Shown: positions 30,911-44,480, numbered from the stretch's first letter. The stretch is DNA of 64,000 bases from Stercorarius parasiticus (GCA_013396915.1 VWZL01000430.1:504969-568968); one strand, 5' to 3'. Program-made: numbers and translations. The notes: generated by a model from the letters alone, not told the origin.

Positions 30911-33900
30911 CAATATGCACTTTTACATGGTCAAAGAAGCAAATGCCGGGGAAGTGCAGGTGAGACAGGGAGGTCCAGCAGCTGCACCGAAACACGCACG
31001 GTGGAGGGGCCATCACCCCAGAGAATGGGCAAGTCCATCACGGGGACTGAAGGAAGCCATGACCTGAGCCCCACATGCAGTCGGAGGGCAGGGGGAAGCC
31101 TTGCTGCAAGACACGCAGTGCCCAGCCTGCTCGGCTTGTCAGAGGCCAGACCGAGTAGTGGTTTGATTGCAGCGGGTAAGTGCCTCCACGGGGATAAAAT
31201 CCCAGGTACTAAAGGGGTCTTTAATCTCGCTGTGAAAGACAGACCAAGAACCAGCAGCTGGAAGCAGAAGCCACAGGAGTGGGACGGCGTGCCCAGGCTG
31301 GACAAACCCCCCCTGCAGAGGAGCTTGACCGAGCGTGGGGCAGGGGAGTGCAGCGGGCTGGGGGTTGAGGGCTGGATCTCGGCATGAGGGGGCAAACCAA
31401 TGGCGGTAAGGCAGTGTAACCACACAACACAGGTGGGGAAACTGAGGCAAGGAGGGTCAGATGTCTAAAACACATGCATGTGGTTTCTGGAGGGCTGGGT
31501 GTATACACATCCGTATCAAGTGTCTGTATTAAGGTGTGTCCCTTAGCATCGCGCTGCTGACACCCAGTGCCATCTGAGACACCCTGGGGTAGCCCACCTG
31601 GCCGCCATCTGCCATGCCAGAACGGCACAGGTTTTCCGTAGATCCTGTGTCACATCTGCCAGCCCCATGGAGACGTCTCAGGTCCCCCAGAGCTTCTTGA
31701 ATTGCGCCAGGCACCTCTGCTGAGCGGGCTGAGTCGCACCCCTCATTTGCAAACCCTGCTATCGCAGCGTAATTGCTCTGCACCGACACTCCCAGCACCG
31801 AGCAGATGAGCCACACTGTGTTTCATGTACCTCTCCCCAGGCACTTCATTATAACAGCCCAACACGAGGACTGCTCTGATCCAGAGCTGCCTCCCATCTG
31901 CCTCCGGAGAGCTGGTGCAACACGGTGCCTGTATCACAAGTGTGGCCACTCCACGCTAAAGCACAGATGTTCAGGCGGCACCTCTGATACCGAAGGATTA
32001 GGTCAGTCATGTAATGAGGTGCTTAAGTACTCAGGTAGCCCCGACCCCTGTGAGTCACTGGAGGGGCTGAGCCCTGCAGTGTCCCTGTGGGTCAGGCAGC
32101 ACTGTGAAAGCGCGGCTGATAGGGTGAAGGTCCAGTTCCATTAATGCCTGTAGCACCTTTGTATCAGTGGGGATTAGAGGGAAAAGGCATCCCCAGCCCT
32201 GATATCAGATGTCCTGCCAGCATCCTGGGCAGCTGAGGGGGAGGCTTCTTTTCCTGATTAGCAGGACCAGGCTTGGGAAGGTCCCCAAGAGCTGTTGTTC
32301 TGTGTCAGGGCAACCAGCCACCCCAAAACACCCCCAAAATTTTCCCCAAGGACTATGCAACTTGGCTGCTCCTGTCACCTGGAGCAGTGCAGGGAGAGGA
32401 AGGCAGAGCCCACGCGTGCTGCCAGCCCTTGCTGGGCACAGCCTCTGACCCAGCCACGGCTCCATCTGCTCCGAAGGCCTTGTGCTGACACCCTGAAGGT
32501 GAAAAAGAAGGTGCTGACCTCCAGGGAGGGCACAGGGGGGGGACAGCCAAGCTGGCTGTGCTCCAGGGCTCTGCTAATTTCAGGGGACAGAGCAGCGTGC
32601 CAGTCCCACTTCGATTCATGCCACCCGAGACCCCAGCTGATACGGAAGAGCTGAAGTGAGTCGTGGGACTGCGCTGTCGGTTTGAAGAAGCCAAACACTG
32701 GGAAGACTTTAACTTCCTCCATTCAGGGAAGATTTGTGTGCTTAGCAGCCAGAATGGAGCCAGGGAAGCAGCAGGAGCTGAACAAAGGGCTGTGCAGTGG
32801 AAAATGTGCGCTCGTAGATGCCGATTCACACCTGTTAACCGCTGCGAGAGGCTGCCGGCAGCACCAGCAGCGCCGTTTAAATGAACTTTTGCAAGAGCAG
32901 GTGTGCCGTTTATCCATTGTCTGGAGTCACCAAAATGCACACACGGCGTCTCTGCCCTGGCAGGCTTCCCGTGGAACCGGCTGTGTCGCAGCTGGCTGGG
33001 GAGATGGGAGATGCCCTCGGCGCTGGCACACCGTCCCGGGGAAGGGCTGCTCTGCCCAGGAACGGGAGCTGCAGGGTGGCCGTGTCTGCCAGAGGAGTGA
33101 GCTCCATGGCAAGCCCGGTGGGGAGAGCAGATCCTGCTCCTCTGCTGTCTTGCAGCAGAAAATTGGGGATGAAGCTGTAAAAACCCAGGTAATCCCTTGC
33201 GGGGGGCTGGGGAGGAACGACAGGGCCACAGGCATGCAGGAGCCTTTCCAAAAGTGTGTCAGGGCTCTGCACGTCTCACCAGCTTCGTGTCTGGCTGTGG
33301 AGCTGGGAAGCCACCTGCCAGCCTGGCTGGGAGGTTTGGGGACGCCGTTTCCTGGCAGGTCTCCATCTGCACAACCTATGGTGTTGACAAACCCCACTGA
33401 GCATTGGGAGGGAGCCAGCGCCTGGCCGCCAACCATCTCTCTCCTCCTTGGCTCCAGCAGCACAAAAGTCTGCAAATTGCCACTAAAAAATACTTGGTGT
33501 GTGCGTGAGTGTCCCCTGGGGACACCCCGTCACCTCGTCAGTGCGGTACCGTCATAGGTTGCTGCTCTGTAGACCGTCTTGTGCCAAGCATGTGCCCGTC
33601 ACACAGGGATGCCAGAGAGATGCCTGCTTTTGGCTGCCACCCTTATAAGCTTCCTCTGGGAATCCTTGGCTCCTACCCCAGGAAAAAGCCCCTGTGACCA
33701 GGCTGGAAGACATCACTTCCAGGCTTAACTTAACAGCTCCACCAGAGACCTCTAAACCTGCAGCATGAAGACTTCATCCTAGGGGAGGCCTGGCAACCAG
33801 CAGTGAGTTACAGCTGGGAAAGGTAACTTTTCTTAAAAAAAAAAAATGTATTTATTAGATGGGGGAACAGAGAGACATTTGCAGTCAGAACAGCATCATA

Positions 33901-34629
33901 GCAAAGCCCTGGCGTGATCCTTCATATCCAGCCCCCTCCAGGCAGGTTTGTCCCTGCCTTCTCCTCTCCCAGGTGGCTGCTTTGGTCCCCTCCCTGGGGA
34001 GAGATGCCTGGGTGATTCCTAAGGGCTCCTCTCCAGTGCATGTTGCCGCCATCCCCTCCAAAAGGACACTGGGTCTCTCCCACTCCAGACACGAGCTCAC
34101 GACCCCAAGCTAAGGAGCCCAGCCGGCTGGTGCCTCCTGCAGCCACCCAAAGTTAAGCCATCGGTGCTTTGAGACCCCATGGAGCCGCACAAGACGGGAG
34201 ATCTGCTCTGCCCAAAGCTGGGAGTCCAGCACGGTGACAGCTGCAGTGGAGCAGGGACATGGCAGAGCATCTGCCCTGGGAGGGCGGGTGGAGGTGAGGA
34301 GTGGGACTACAAGAGCAGGGTCAGAGCGAAGGAGACGGGGCTGGGGGAGCAGGGCCTGGGGAGGGTTTGGCTTGCAGAGCTCTCCTAAGGACAATCATCT
34401 CTCGTGGCCTTTCCCCAAGGGCACTGCGGCAGGTCTGACCCGCTGGCTGGAGAAGGGCTGATGAGCTGCAGATCGCAGCAGTTGCAGACACAGCCTGTCT
34501 CGTTCCACGACCACGGCCCAGGGAAGGGGGCACAGCCTGGCTCCCTCCTTCCCAAAGCCATCCTCGGCAGGGCTGGGGGGCCGAAGGAGAGCACTTCCCC
34601 ACCCTCTCCCCAGGAAAATCTCACTTAAT
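30911..34629. other. intergenic, no gene recognised
   Basis: Mostly unique DNA. GGTGGGGAAACTGAGGCAAG at 31433-31452 is a MIR-like word in reverse orientation. A poly-A run lies at 33834-33846, followed by TGTATTTATTAG. An AT-richer patch at 31735-31860 (CGTAATTGCTC, CTTCATTATAACAG) is a weak candidate element. The + frame at 32682-33557 (291 codons) shows no domain and is treated as chance. Confidence 0.4.
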
Positions 34630-35560
34630 AGCCCAGAAAGCACTGGGGAGACTGGGATTCACGGGAAGGCTCACTGGCCTTCCTCCAGCCTCATCAGCAT
34701 GACAATTGCTCTCTCGCCCGCTCTGTTTTAGATCCTACCCTTAACATTTAACCACTCCCCATTAATTTCCGAATTGCCACACACATCGCGGAGTCATTTC
34801 TTCCCCGCACCGCTCTCAATGCCGGGGCTATTCCCAGGGAGGCCGGTGGCGGGGGGCAGACCTGGCTGCGGACCCCCGGTCCCGGGAGGGAGTATGGGAA
34901 CGGGAGGAGAAGGGAGCCGGGGACCCGCCACTTGGCTTTGTCCTGTGGCAGACACATGGAGCACATTAGCAGCCTTTCAGTGGAAGTTTGATCGATGGGG
35001 AAGGCTTTCTAACTGACTATCAAAGCACGCATGGTATGTGAGAAGCAGACACCAATTAGTGATGTCTTTTTAAAGGCTGCCTTGTTAAGAGGGGAATAAG
35101 GGGAAAGAATGAAATTGGCCAGAAAACATGGAGCTATTTAACCTTAATTAGAAGAAAGGTGTGGGCTTTGTGAAAAGGCCATTTCTGAAAGGGGTTTTTC
35201 TCCCTGGGTATAAAGAGATCCTGCCTACTTGTTAGAGACTTGTTAGAGTTTATAAGACTGGGCAGGAGGCTAACTTGTAGAAATGCCTTTTATGCCACTT
35301 GAATGTGTGGCTTGCTTATTATAGTCTGCCATCCTGCCAGGGTGGCTGGTGGAGAGGAGAGGAGAGAGCAGCACTGCCAACTGGCTATAAATTTCATGAA
35401 CATCATAAATGTAAGTGCTTTCTGGAGAGCTGTACAGATTGCACATAAAAGTCCCCCTTCTGTCCCTGTAAACTAAAAAGAGGACTTTTTTGGCAAATTA
35501 AAAATTGTAGAGTGTCTTCCATGCTGAGCTAGGAAGCAGGCAGGCTACAAATCCACAGCT
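34630..35560. promoter_or_regulatory. AT-rich island, candidate conserved non-coding element cluster
   Basis: Two AT-rich parts flank a GC-rich strip (34800-34930). Words include CATGACAATTGC, CCATTAATTTCCGAATTGCC, TTTGATCGATGGGG, ACCAATTAGTGATG, CTTTTTAAAGGCTGCC, GAGCTATTTAACCTTAATTA, GGCTATAAATTTC and CAAATTAAAAATTG. It is unique and lacks open frames in its AT-rich parts. TTGATCGAT and TTTGATC are TCF-like; ATTAATT and CAATTAG are homeodomain-like. Function is inferred. Confidence 0.45.
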
Positions 35561-38500
35561 ACAAAGTCACGGCCGCACAGGGAGGTCTCCCGCACACGCC
35601 GGCATCGCCGCTCCCCAGCACCACTGTGACTCGAGGGAGGGCAGGACAGCAAGATGGGGGGCTGCAAGACCCCCCCGGGACTGCAGGACCTCCCCCCTGG
35701 CTCCAAGGACCTGGGAGGAGGCGAGACCTGCCCCTGCAGCAGGGGGTCCCGGAGGGAGGTGGCCTGTGCCACCTGGGCGCTTGTGCTGCTGCCAGCAGCA
35801 GGGCACGGCAGACCCTGTGGCTGGGCTGCGTACCTCTGTGGAGACAAGAGGGGCATTTTTCTAAGAGCCGTGGGACCGAACGTTGCTCCTGGCTCTTCCC
35901 CAGCCCTCCCTGTGACCTTGGGAAGTCACAGCACCTTTAGGACTCGGTGTCCTGGCCCTCGGCCGCTCCAGAGCAGGCGATGCCCAGACACGAGATGTTG
36001 CAGGCAGGGCTGGGGCGCACCAGCCCCTCCGGCAGCTCGGGGGCTGCGTGGGACCGAACCAGGGAGAGATCCCTTTGAGATGGGAACACGTGCTCTTCCC
36101 CTGCTGTGCACCCTGACACGGGACGTGGTAAATGGGCACAGAGAGAGGCATTTTCTCCGTCGGCTGAACAAGACGGTGCTTTATCCCCACCGCTGCTGGG
36201 CTGCGCAGCCCTGCCAGGAACATTCCCAGCCTGCTCCCGCCGCTGTTAAAGACACAGACCTCGTCCCTCGCGGGGCTCCTGTGGGCGTCGAGTATCCCTG
36301 TTCGGATGGCGCCTACTGTCTGCATAGCCAAGCGAGTTCGAGTTCTCACTGCACGTATCAGGGTTTTTTTTCCTTGCTGCTTAATAAGGACCATAAATAT
36401 CATCTAATGACTGCATGGAGCTGGCATTTAAAGCAGTCGGGGCACACACACACAGTGTGATGCTCCCACCAGCCACCTGAGTCCTGAGGGCAACGTGTTC
36501 CTGCACAAAGAGCTGGAGAAAGCGCTTCCAGCCCAAGCTGGTGGCCATCTCCAGGCCAGCAGCTCCCCATGCCAAGAGGGGCAGGTGGAGAGGGCATTAC
36601 ACCTCTTGTTTGTTGGTGTCAGCCATCCCTGCAGAACTGCCATGACTGCAGTGCTTGCTCAGGGTAAAAATTGTTTTTGTGGGGCACGGCCAAGTGGGGC
36701 TGGCCCGATGGAGCCTTGCCATCACCCAGCTCCAGCGGAACAAGCTGCACTAGGCTGAGGCTCCTTTTTAGGTTGCTGAGTGTTCACCAACAGCATCTGC
36801 AGGGATGCCAAGCGGGGCCGCAGATCTGCTGGGGTGCAGTGGGTGGGGAATGGAGCCACTGGGCCTGTGCCAATGAGCTCCACTGGCCGGGTCACACACC
36901 CAGCCTGCAATGGGGGGATGCCATGTGCTTGACACCAGCATCAGCACCAGGGTCCCCCACTCTGGGAGGTCTCTGTAGGACGCTGTGCCCTCCCTGGCTC
37001 CCAGTTGCCCCCAAGCTCCCTGTAACCCAGGGGGGTGCTAAGGGAGTTCCTTATCTTTGGTCCCAGGTTTCCTAGGGTTTTAGGGCAAAGCTTTGCAAAA
37101 GGGACAGTGTTAACCCAGGGAGCAGCCCTGGGCTCTGTGGTCCTTGAGGTTGGAGGGATGTGATGCCATTAAACTGAATTGCCCCGGGAATCACCTTCCT
37201 AAAACAGACCCATCTTCAGCTAGTTGTTCATGATCCTCTTTTGCCAGCGCGGGGCCCTCGGAGGATGATGCAGGGACATTGCTGTCCCCCCAGGCAGCTC
37301 CAGCCTTCACTCGCTGTGGGCTGTCCCTGTGCAACATTGGCTTCTGCCCGGAGGCTTGCAGACGTGGCTGCAATTTTGCTCTGCGGGAGGCTGCAGCGTG
37401 CACAGCTCCCGGACGCTTTGCAGCTTCATTCCAGATGTGATGGTGTTGCTGTTCGTACTTCCCTCAGCTGGGAAACTTCTCCTGCCATTGCACGTCCTCG
37501 AGGGTCTCCCTGAACCTAAAGGGAGGCTGCGGGTGACAAGTCCCGGTGGCTCCTTTCCCATCCTTCAGAGCGCACTTGCCCGAGACCCCAGGATTGGCAG
37601 GGAATTGTGGCTTCAGCTAAATAAAAACCAGGGCTCAACAGGGCTGCCTGCTCCAGTGTGACGACATGGCAGAATGTGAAGGAAGCACCTGCATGCTCAA
37701 ATCCAAGGGAAAAACACGTTTCTCGGGGCTGAGCGCTGATTCCCTTGCAGCCACCTGGTTTCCCAGTAGCGGCACTTCACACCTGGGATCCTTTGGCCAA
37801 TGTGCAGCATTTTGGGCAGCCCCACTCTGTCCCTGGCTCAGGCGCTTCCCCAGCAGGGGACTGGTGTTACCCCCATGTGCTGTGCTCCCAGCTGCGCAGA
37901 AGAGACCATTTCTGCTGGGAATGCAGCCGTGGTGCTGGGTCATCCCTTGCGCAGGCACTCAGTCATTGACACAGCTAGAGCACAGCTTCGTCCTGGGACA
38001 ACCAGCATGGAGGAGACACAGCGTGGCCATGGAGACACAACAGTGTGCACACTGGGGACCATTCCCAGGGGATGGGTTGGACTCAGCATCCTGCTTCGGA
38101 GGCTGAGGGCATTCCCTGGACATCCTGGGGCCTTGTGTTGTGCTTTCCCTGGCCTCAGTCTGCAGCAACACCCCTGGGCACATCGAATTTACCATGTAGA
38201 TACAGCCAAGGGGGTGAGCCCCGCGTCCGACGCCAGGCTTGTCAAACTGGGTCTGTGCCAGGCTGTGCCGGCGGTGATGGCCGGGAGCCCGTGGCATGCC
38301 TGCATGCCGTGCTGTGCCACGCACACACTCCCTGCAGCATGTCCTCCCCACCCCTGCTTTTGGCAGCTCAGTGCCAGAGGGGACCGCTACCACCTCCCTG
38401 CCGATGCTCCCAGATGATGCAGCCCTTATCCCACCCCAGTTCTCCCCCATTTAACCCGGGGCTGTGCGTGTCCCAGGGGACGAGTGGGTGGCAGCAGCAG

Positions 38501-39812
38501 AGGAGGGCAGACACTCCGGTGCCAGCCGCACCCAGCCGCGGGGACGGGAGAGGGTGAGGTCTGTCCAGCCCATCCGGAAGGCAGTCCTCCCCCGGCAAGG
38601 CTGCGGAGACCTGCCAAGGTTTAGGGGAATAAAACCAGCACTGGCGGAGGGGTTGCGGTAGCCCGGCATTACGGGTGGGCAGCTGACCGTGACCACAACT
38701 TAGGACAGGCCTGTCACCAGCTGGGCTTGTGTCAGCCTGTTCCCAGCTTTAGAGCATCCCCAGGGGAGCAGGGGTGTCCGTGCAGGGCTGGGGATGATCT
38801 GAAACTGCATCTGAAGCCCTGGGCAGTTCTCCTGGGCTGCGTCTCTGGGGCTTTGTGCACCCCCAGTGCTGCTGGGCTCTGCAGCGGGTTTTCTTTAACC
38901 TGCTCCGTGGATGTTGGTGACCCCCTGCAAACCCTCGCCGTGTGGAGATAGGCTCGGATAAAGCGTGACCTGTCCTCAGATGACTGAAGCTAAACCAAAA
39001 TAACCCCAGTCCAAGGCAAGTCGAACTGCCAGGACAGCCTTTTGCATCAGTTCCCTAAATTAGAATAATACTGAAGTGAAGCTGGCATGGGGACAAGCCT
39101 GGCGCTGTGAGGGAGGCAGGAAGGACACCAACAAATTCCCAGGCCTCTTTCGCAGCGGTGGGTCGGGCTTTCTCTGGAATGAAGAAGCTACAGGTCTCTG
39201 GAGCCAGGGGACAGAGGTCAGGGCTGTGGCCGTGGCCGCCTGGCTTAGCATCCCCCAGCCCCTCTCACAGTGCCTGCCTGGGGCAGCTGCCGGCCTGCAG
39301 GCAGGGAGGGCACAAGCGGCTCTAGGGAGCACTGTGGCGGCTCTCCTGCTGGATGCTGCCTTTTTTTTTTCCACACTTCAAGAGTACTGGACCCTGATGT
39401 GCATGGGTTGTGACTGCACTGAGCTCTCCAGGCACTTTTGGTGTCACTGAGGAGGAGACCCTCCTCCGAAGACACCACCGACCCGCTGTGATGTGTGTGT
39501 GGGCATGCTGCAGAGAGGTGGGGGGTCCTGCTGCCAGGGACGAGCCAGAGGCAAAGGGTCCCATCTCAGCACTGCTATGCAGGACACCCAAGTGGGCGGT
39601 CTGGCCTGGGGACAATCTATGTCCCCAGTGGTGCTTTAAGCCAGCGAAGGGCACGTGGGGACAGCTCTTCACATGGTCTGCAGGAGTGGGGATGTGCTGC
39701 CTGGTGTCGGGATCTGTGGGATTTGAATGGGATGCCTCCCCAGCTGAGACGGGCAAAGCCCACCACCACCTTGTGAAGGTGATGCTCCACGCAGGGAGCA
39801 CCCGCTCCATCC
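35561..39812. other. intergenic, no gene recognised
   Basis: GC-rich unique DNA. CCTGTGACCTTGGGAAGTCA at 35909-35928 is a MIR-like word on the + strand with a poorly matching flank. Frames of up to 268 codons (35654-36460, +) have no domain and overlap opposite-strand frames. No RNA gene. Confidence 0.4.
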
Positions 39813-39965
39813 TAGAATCATAGAATCTTTTTTGTTGGAAGAGACCTTTAAGATCATCAAGTCCAACTGTTAACCCAGCACTGCCAAGTTACCGCTCAAG
39901 TGTGTCCCTCAGCACCACGTCTACGTGTCTTTTGAATACCTGGATGATGGCTCAACCAGCTGCTC
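39813..39965 (-). mobile_element. CR1 LINE, 3' UTR fragment
   Basis: Starts on the + strand as AGAATCATAGAATC, then TTGGAAGAGACCTTTAAGAT, CATCAAGTCCAACTGTTAAC and CACTGCCAAGTTACCGCTCA, which is the inverted CR1 3' tail of another subfamily. Only the 3' UTR and a little more remain. Confidence 0.88.
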
Positions 39966-42712
39966 CTCAGCGGCTCAGCTTTGCTTCAGGCCTCCAACCT
40001 GCAGCCTCAGGGCTCAGCAGAGGAGTTTTGGAGGAAATGGAGTTTGGTCTGTGTTTTGAGGAGGTCCGAGAATCCCTGTGGTGTCTTGTCCCAGGGCAAG
40101 GGAGAGGCAGGTGGGTGTACCAGGACCTTGCTGTTTTCAGCTGCTAAGTGAAAGACATTTTGCTTTCCCCTTTCCTTCCACGTGCTGTGGATCTGCTTGG
40201 AGCCCCACTATGGCCCTGAGAAAGGCTGGACGGTGGCTGTCACCTCTGTCATTGCTTGGGACACTTGGCATGGTGCCGGGCCCCTTGCACACACCCCAGT
40301 AGGACCCACGGTGTCCATCAGAGCTGTGCCCCAAAGGCAGAGCCAAGGGCACAGCGTGGCAGTGGGGATGCATGCTAACACAAACCAAGTGTGCTGAGAA
40401 GGGCTCTGCCATGGCTGGAGCCTGCGCTGCTGCTGGGGCCGGCAGGGAGGAGGCAGGAAGGGGGTGGAGGCAGGAGCAGGCAGGGATGTGCAGGGGTAAG
40501 TCCCCGCCACTGTCATGCCAGTGCAATGCAGTGGGGTGGGAGCGGGGCAGAGCCAGCGCCTAACACAGGGTTGGGGGTGCCCTTGTTTTTCCTCAAGAGC
40601 CCCCTAATTGCCCTGGAGCGTGTCACGCTGGCAATGCCACCAAGCACAGTCAGGTAAGATGGTTTGAAAGGCTACAGCTGGACAGTGGCCAAGGGACTGC
40701 AAAGGTCAGGAGCAAATGAGTGCTGGGTTTGGGCTGCAGGAGCAGCAGAGAGTCCGCAGCAGGCTCATGGCGGGGCCCTGCCACCCTGGGATGGCACCGC
40801 GGGGACCCCCCAGCTCTCATGGTGACAAGAGCCAGCTGCAGAGCACCAGTCCCCTCCCTGGAAAAATGCCCTGGCACGGTTCAGTCCAAGTGAGGACAAA
40901 TACAAAACGTGAGGGTTTTGGCAGGAAAAGATTTCCGGGGAAATTCCAGCCCAGCAGAAAGGAGACCTTGGGACACACAGGAAGGAGGGAGGCAGGGACC
41001 AGGCAGTATCACTGAGATCTTCCTTCCCTGGAGAAAAAAAGAAATCAGCAGGCAGTTTTCCCCCCGGAAACATTTTGGTGTTGGAAGAGAAGCCAACATG
41101 CCACCGTCACCCACGGCAGCAGGCGCTGCCATCCCGGATGGCGCAGATGGAGCAGCTTGGGGGAACCTACCATTCCGCCACCAGCCACCAACCCCTGTCA
41201 GCAGGGCAGTGCCAGCTGATGACAAGCACATTGCTGGCTGCTTTAGGGACGCAGTCGTCTTTTGGAGTCGCATTGGGGAAATTGGATGCCTGGTGTAACA
41301 GGGCACAAGATTTCCCCTGCAATACTTGCAGAAATCAACAGGCATCCTATGGGGGGGTTCAGAGGATGTGTAGAACTGAAGTCCAAATCATGGGTCCTTC
41401 AAGGCTATCTAGAATTATTTCACTGTGTATATGCAGCTTGAAAAAAGCAGAGAAACCCTTAAGCTTCTGATTCTTCCCTTCCTGCGGTGGCATATGGACT
41501 CACACCAGGCTGCTCTGTGCTTTGGAGAAGCTGCTCAGCACCTCTCCCACAGGACTGGGACCTGCAGAAACCCAGATCTTCCTCCATGGGCTCATCCGTC
41601 ACCCATTGCTCCACTGGCAGGAGCAGCCCCACTTTGCCTTGGGGCTCCCGAAACAGTCCCAAGCCCACCTGGGCAGGTGAGGAAGGACTCCCAGCCCCCG
41701 GCATGCCCAGCCATGCTGCATTAGCCGTGCAGACCCCTCCTGGCAGCATGATGTGTGCAGTGCAGGGGGAGCCTGGACCGGCATATCAAGGGGAAGATGA
41801 GCAGCAGGATCCGGCCAGCGCTGCAGCCCCCGGGCAGCTTGCTGGTAGCCTTGATTCCCAGCTGATGAGCATCCCAGTACGCTGGCTCCTCTTCCCAGGG
41901 CTGACAGCTCCCACATCCTGCACTCCTCCCTTCACATTGATGGATGCAGTCACCCCCATTGCATTCACTGGGATTTCTGTCCCCTCAGTTGGGTTGCTCT
42001 GAGCTGATTCAGTAAAGCAATCTATGGACAGGACAGATGTTGATGTCTCTGTACTTGGCTCCTCGGGGTGAGTCTGTCCTGCCCTGGGGAGGGTGAGGGA
42101 TGGGCAGTGGTGGGTCAGACTGAGGGGTTTCTCTGCCCCAGGTTGGCGTCGCTGGGTCAGGTGCAGTCCTGCTGGGAGGGTGGGGAAAGGATGGTCCCGC
42201 AGCCTCACTAAGACCCAGTCTTCCCCAGACTCAGCTACTGGAGGCAGGGGCCGGTGGGTATTTTTCGTGATGCTCAAAACTCCCAGAGATAAAACTGAAA
42301 ATGTGGCAGAAAGGTCAGAAGCCAACAAAGCTTTTTAAGGATGTGTCCTTTAAAGGATGCACCAGACTATGTGAGCTCTGCCTTCCCATGGCCTCAGCAC
42401 CTGCACTGGGAACCAGTGATGTTGGGACAGATGCTGGTAGCTGCTGTCCCCAGTCTCCTTCTTCTGTGATCTGGAGATGCTCCAGCGGCTGCTGTGGGGT
42501 GAATAAATGGGCTACAAGAGCAGCCAGGGCAAGGCACTGGCTGAATCCTTAATGAGAAAATCCTTAATGGTGGTTGATGAGGACAGGGTAAAGTCAGGAT
42601 AAAAGCAGCCACGGGGGCATGACTCCTTCTCCCTTGACTGAGCCACAGGAGAAGTGGCCTTGCACAGCCATACATACAGCTGTGACAATGGAGCTGGGTG
42701 AGAAGGGGCGGA
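39966..42712. other. intergenic, no gene recognised
   Basis: Unique mixed-composition sequence with chance frames on both strands; nothing recognised. Confidence 0.4.
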
Positions 42713-43203
42713 AATCATAGAATCATAGAATGTGTTGGGTTGGAAGGGACCTCTAAAGGCCATCTAGTCCAACCCCCCTGCAGTCAGCAGGGACATCTGC
42801 AACTAGATCAGGTTGCTCAGAGCCTCATCCAGCCTGGCCTTGAAGGTCTCCAGGGATGGGGCCTCCACCCCCTCTCTGGGCAACCTGGGCCAGTGTCTCA
42901 CCACCCTCAGTGTAAAGAACTTCTTCCTCATGGCTAATCTAAACCCACCCTGCTCTAGTTTAAACCATTGCCCCTCGTCCTATCGCTCCATGCCCTTGCA
43001 AACAGCCCCTCCCCAGCTTTCCTGTAGGCCCCCTTCAGGGACTGGAAGGGGCTCTAAGGTCTCCCTGGAGCCTTCTCTTCTCCAGGCTGAACAATCCCAA
43101 CTCTCTCAGCCTGTCCTCACAGCAGAGGGGCTCCAGCCCTCGGATCATCCTCGTGGCCCTCCTCTGGCCCCGCTCCAACAGGTCCATGTCCTTGTGCTGA
43201 GAT
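42713..43203 (-). mobile_element. CR1 LINE, 5'-truncated
   Basis: Inverted copy. On the + strand it begins with AATCATAGAATCATAGAATG, continues GGAAGGGACCTCTAAAGGCC and CATCTAGTCCAACCCCCCTG, and ends near GGTCCATGTCCTTGTGCTGA. On the minus strand it encodes [20 protein letters not shown] and [18 protein letters not shown]. It is about 97 percent identical by eye to the + strand copy at 16597-17190, so both come from a relatively young subfamily. Confidence 0.95.
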
Positions 43204-44099
43204 GGTCCATCAGGGCTCAGCCAAACGTGGCCCCTGTCCAGCTGCGGATTGCAGGGGGTGCACAAAGGTCTGGTCAGGCCATGGCTGATGTGAGTCACTG
43301 TCCCCATGAACAGCTACTGCTTCTCAGGTTGATGTTACACGTCGGTGGTGGATCAGCGATGGGCTTAGCCTGGCGTGGCACCTGTGACAGGAGGGATGAA
43401 GGCTCCACAGGGCTGAGGTGCTTGCATGGAGAAGCAGAAGAAACTCCATGGAAAGGGTAAAAGCAATGGTGTGAGACAGCCCTGCAAGGGCTCACGGGAT
43501 GGGACTGAGCTGTACGGGGCAGAGAGTCTCCAGGGCTAAGGATGTGACCTAGCATGTGAAGAGGTGCTGCACAAACCCTGTGGATCCCAAAGGTTTCTGC
43601 TTTAGGCACAGGTGTCTTTGGCACATCGTGTTGCTTCAGTGCCATTCCTGAGCCAGCTTTGTCCTTGGAGGGTGGGACCAGTGTGGTCATAACGTCAGCA
43701 TAGCTAGGACACACCATCCACAGCTGGCCCCAGCCTGGGAAGCCTCGCAGTGCTCCCGGGTGCTGTTAGCTTTGACGTGCTCCACCCCAGAAGCGACTGC
43801 GTTTCCAAGATGAAGCAAAAAGCGTGCACTTTGCAAAGCAGGAGGGATCCTCTCTCACTTCAAGCACAACTGAACTGCCGGCTCCCAGCAGCACTGGACC
43901 CTCCGTGGGCTTTGCCGAGTGCAGGTCAGGGTGTGTGCCTGCCGAACCTGCATCCTCGCCAGGTACCTCACCAGATTGCTTCTGCCATATGCCTGACCTT
44001 GGGGATGGATGGCAAGGTGGGATCCGTGCTGGCCATTGTTTTCCCACCTGAACCTGTGAGCTAAGAGGATCAGACGCTCTGTACCTCAGAGCTCTCTCC
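43204..44099. other. intergenic, nothing recognised
   Basis: Unique sequence; no gene or repeat recognised. Confidence 0.4.
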
Positions 44100-44480
44100 A
44101 ACTTGGCTATTTCTTTGTGCCTTAAACAACAATTACGAATAAAAGTGGAGCTGCCTTTGACTGCGAAAGGCTCTGTCTGACTCCTGTCTTCTTACTGCAG
44201 TGCTGCTCTGATTTCCATCTCATGCATATCTTATTTAACATTCTGGATACTGTTTTGAGTGCCCCAATATTTTAAAATAAATTGCTGCATGTAAAAGACT
44301 TAATGTCACATTCTGTTATTCTGACTGTTAAAAGAAAAGTGAAATCTTCAATGGGGCTAGTGGAGCAGAAGCAATCACACAGAGGGAGGTCCTATTAATG
44401 TGTATTACGTTTCATTATTCCAGCACTGCATGTCAACTAGCTTCTCATCAGAACTCACGCAACAGATCACAGTATTAACT
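44100..44480. promoter_or_regulatory. AT-rich island, candidate conserved non-coding element
   Basis: Contains CCTTAAACAACAATTACG, ACGAATAAAAGTGG, CATGCATATCTTATTTAAC, CCAATATTTTAAAATAAATT, CCTATTAATGTGTATTACG and CACAGTATTAACTCC. AACAACAATTACG combines SOX- and homeodomain-like words. It is unique and has no open frames. Confidence 0.42.

Noticed and set aside
32682..33557. 291-codon + strand open frame
   Set aside because: No recognisable domain, overlapping frames on both strands, no splice or promoter context.
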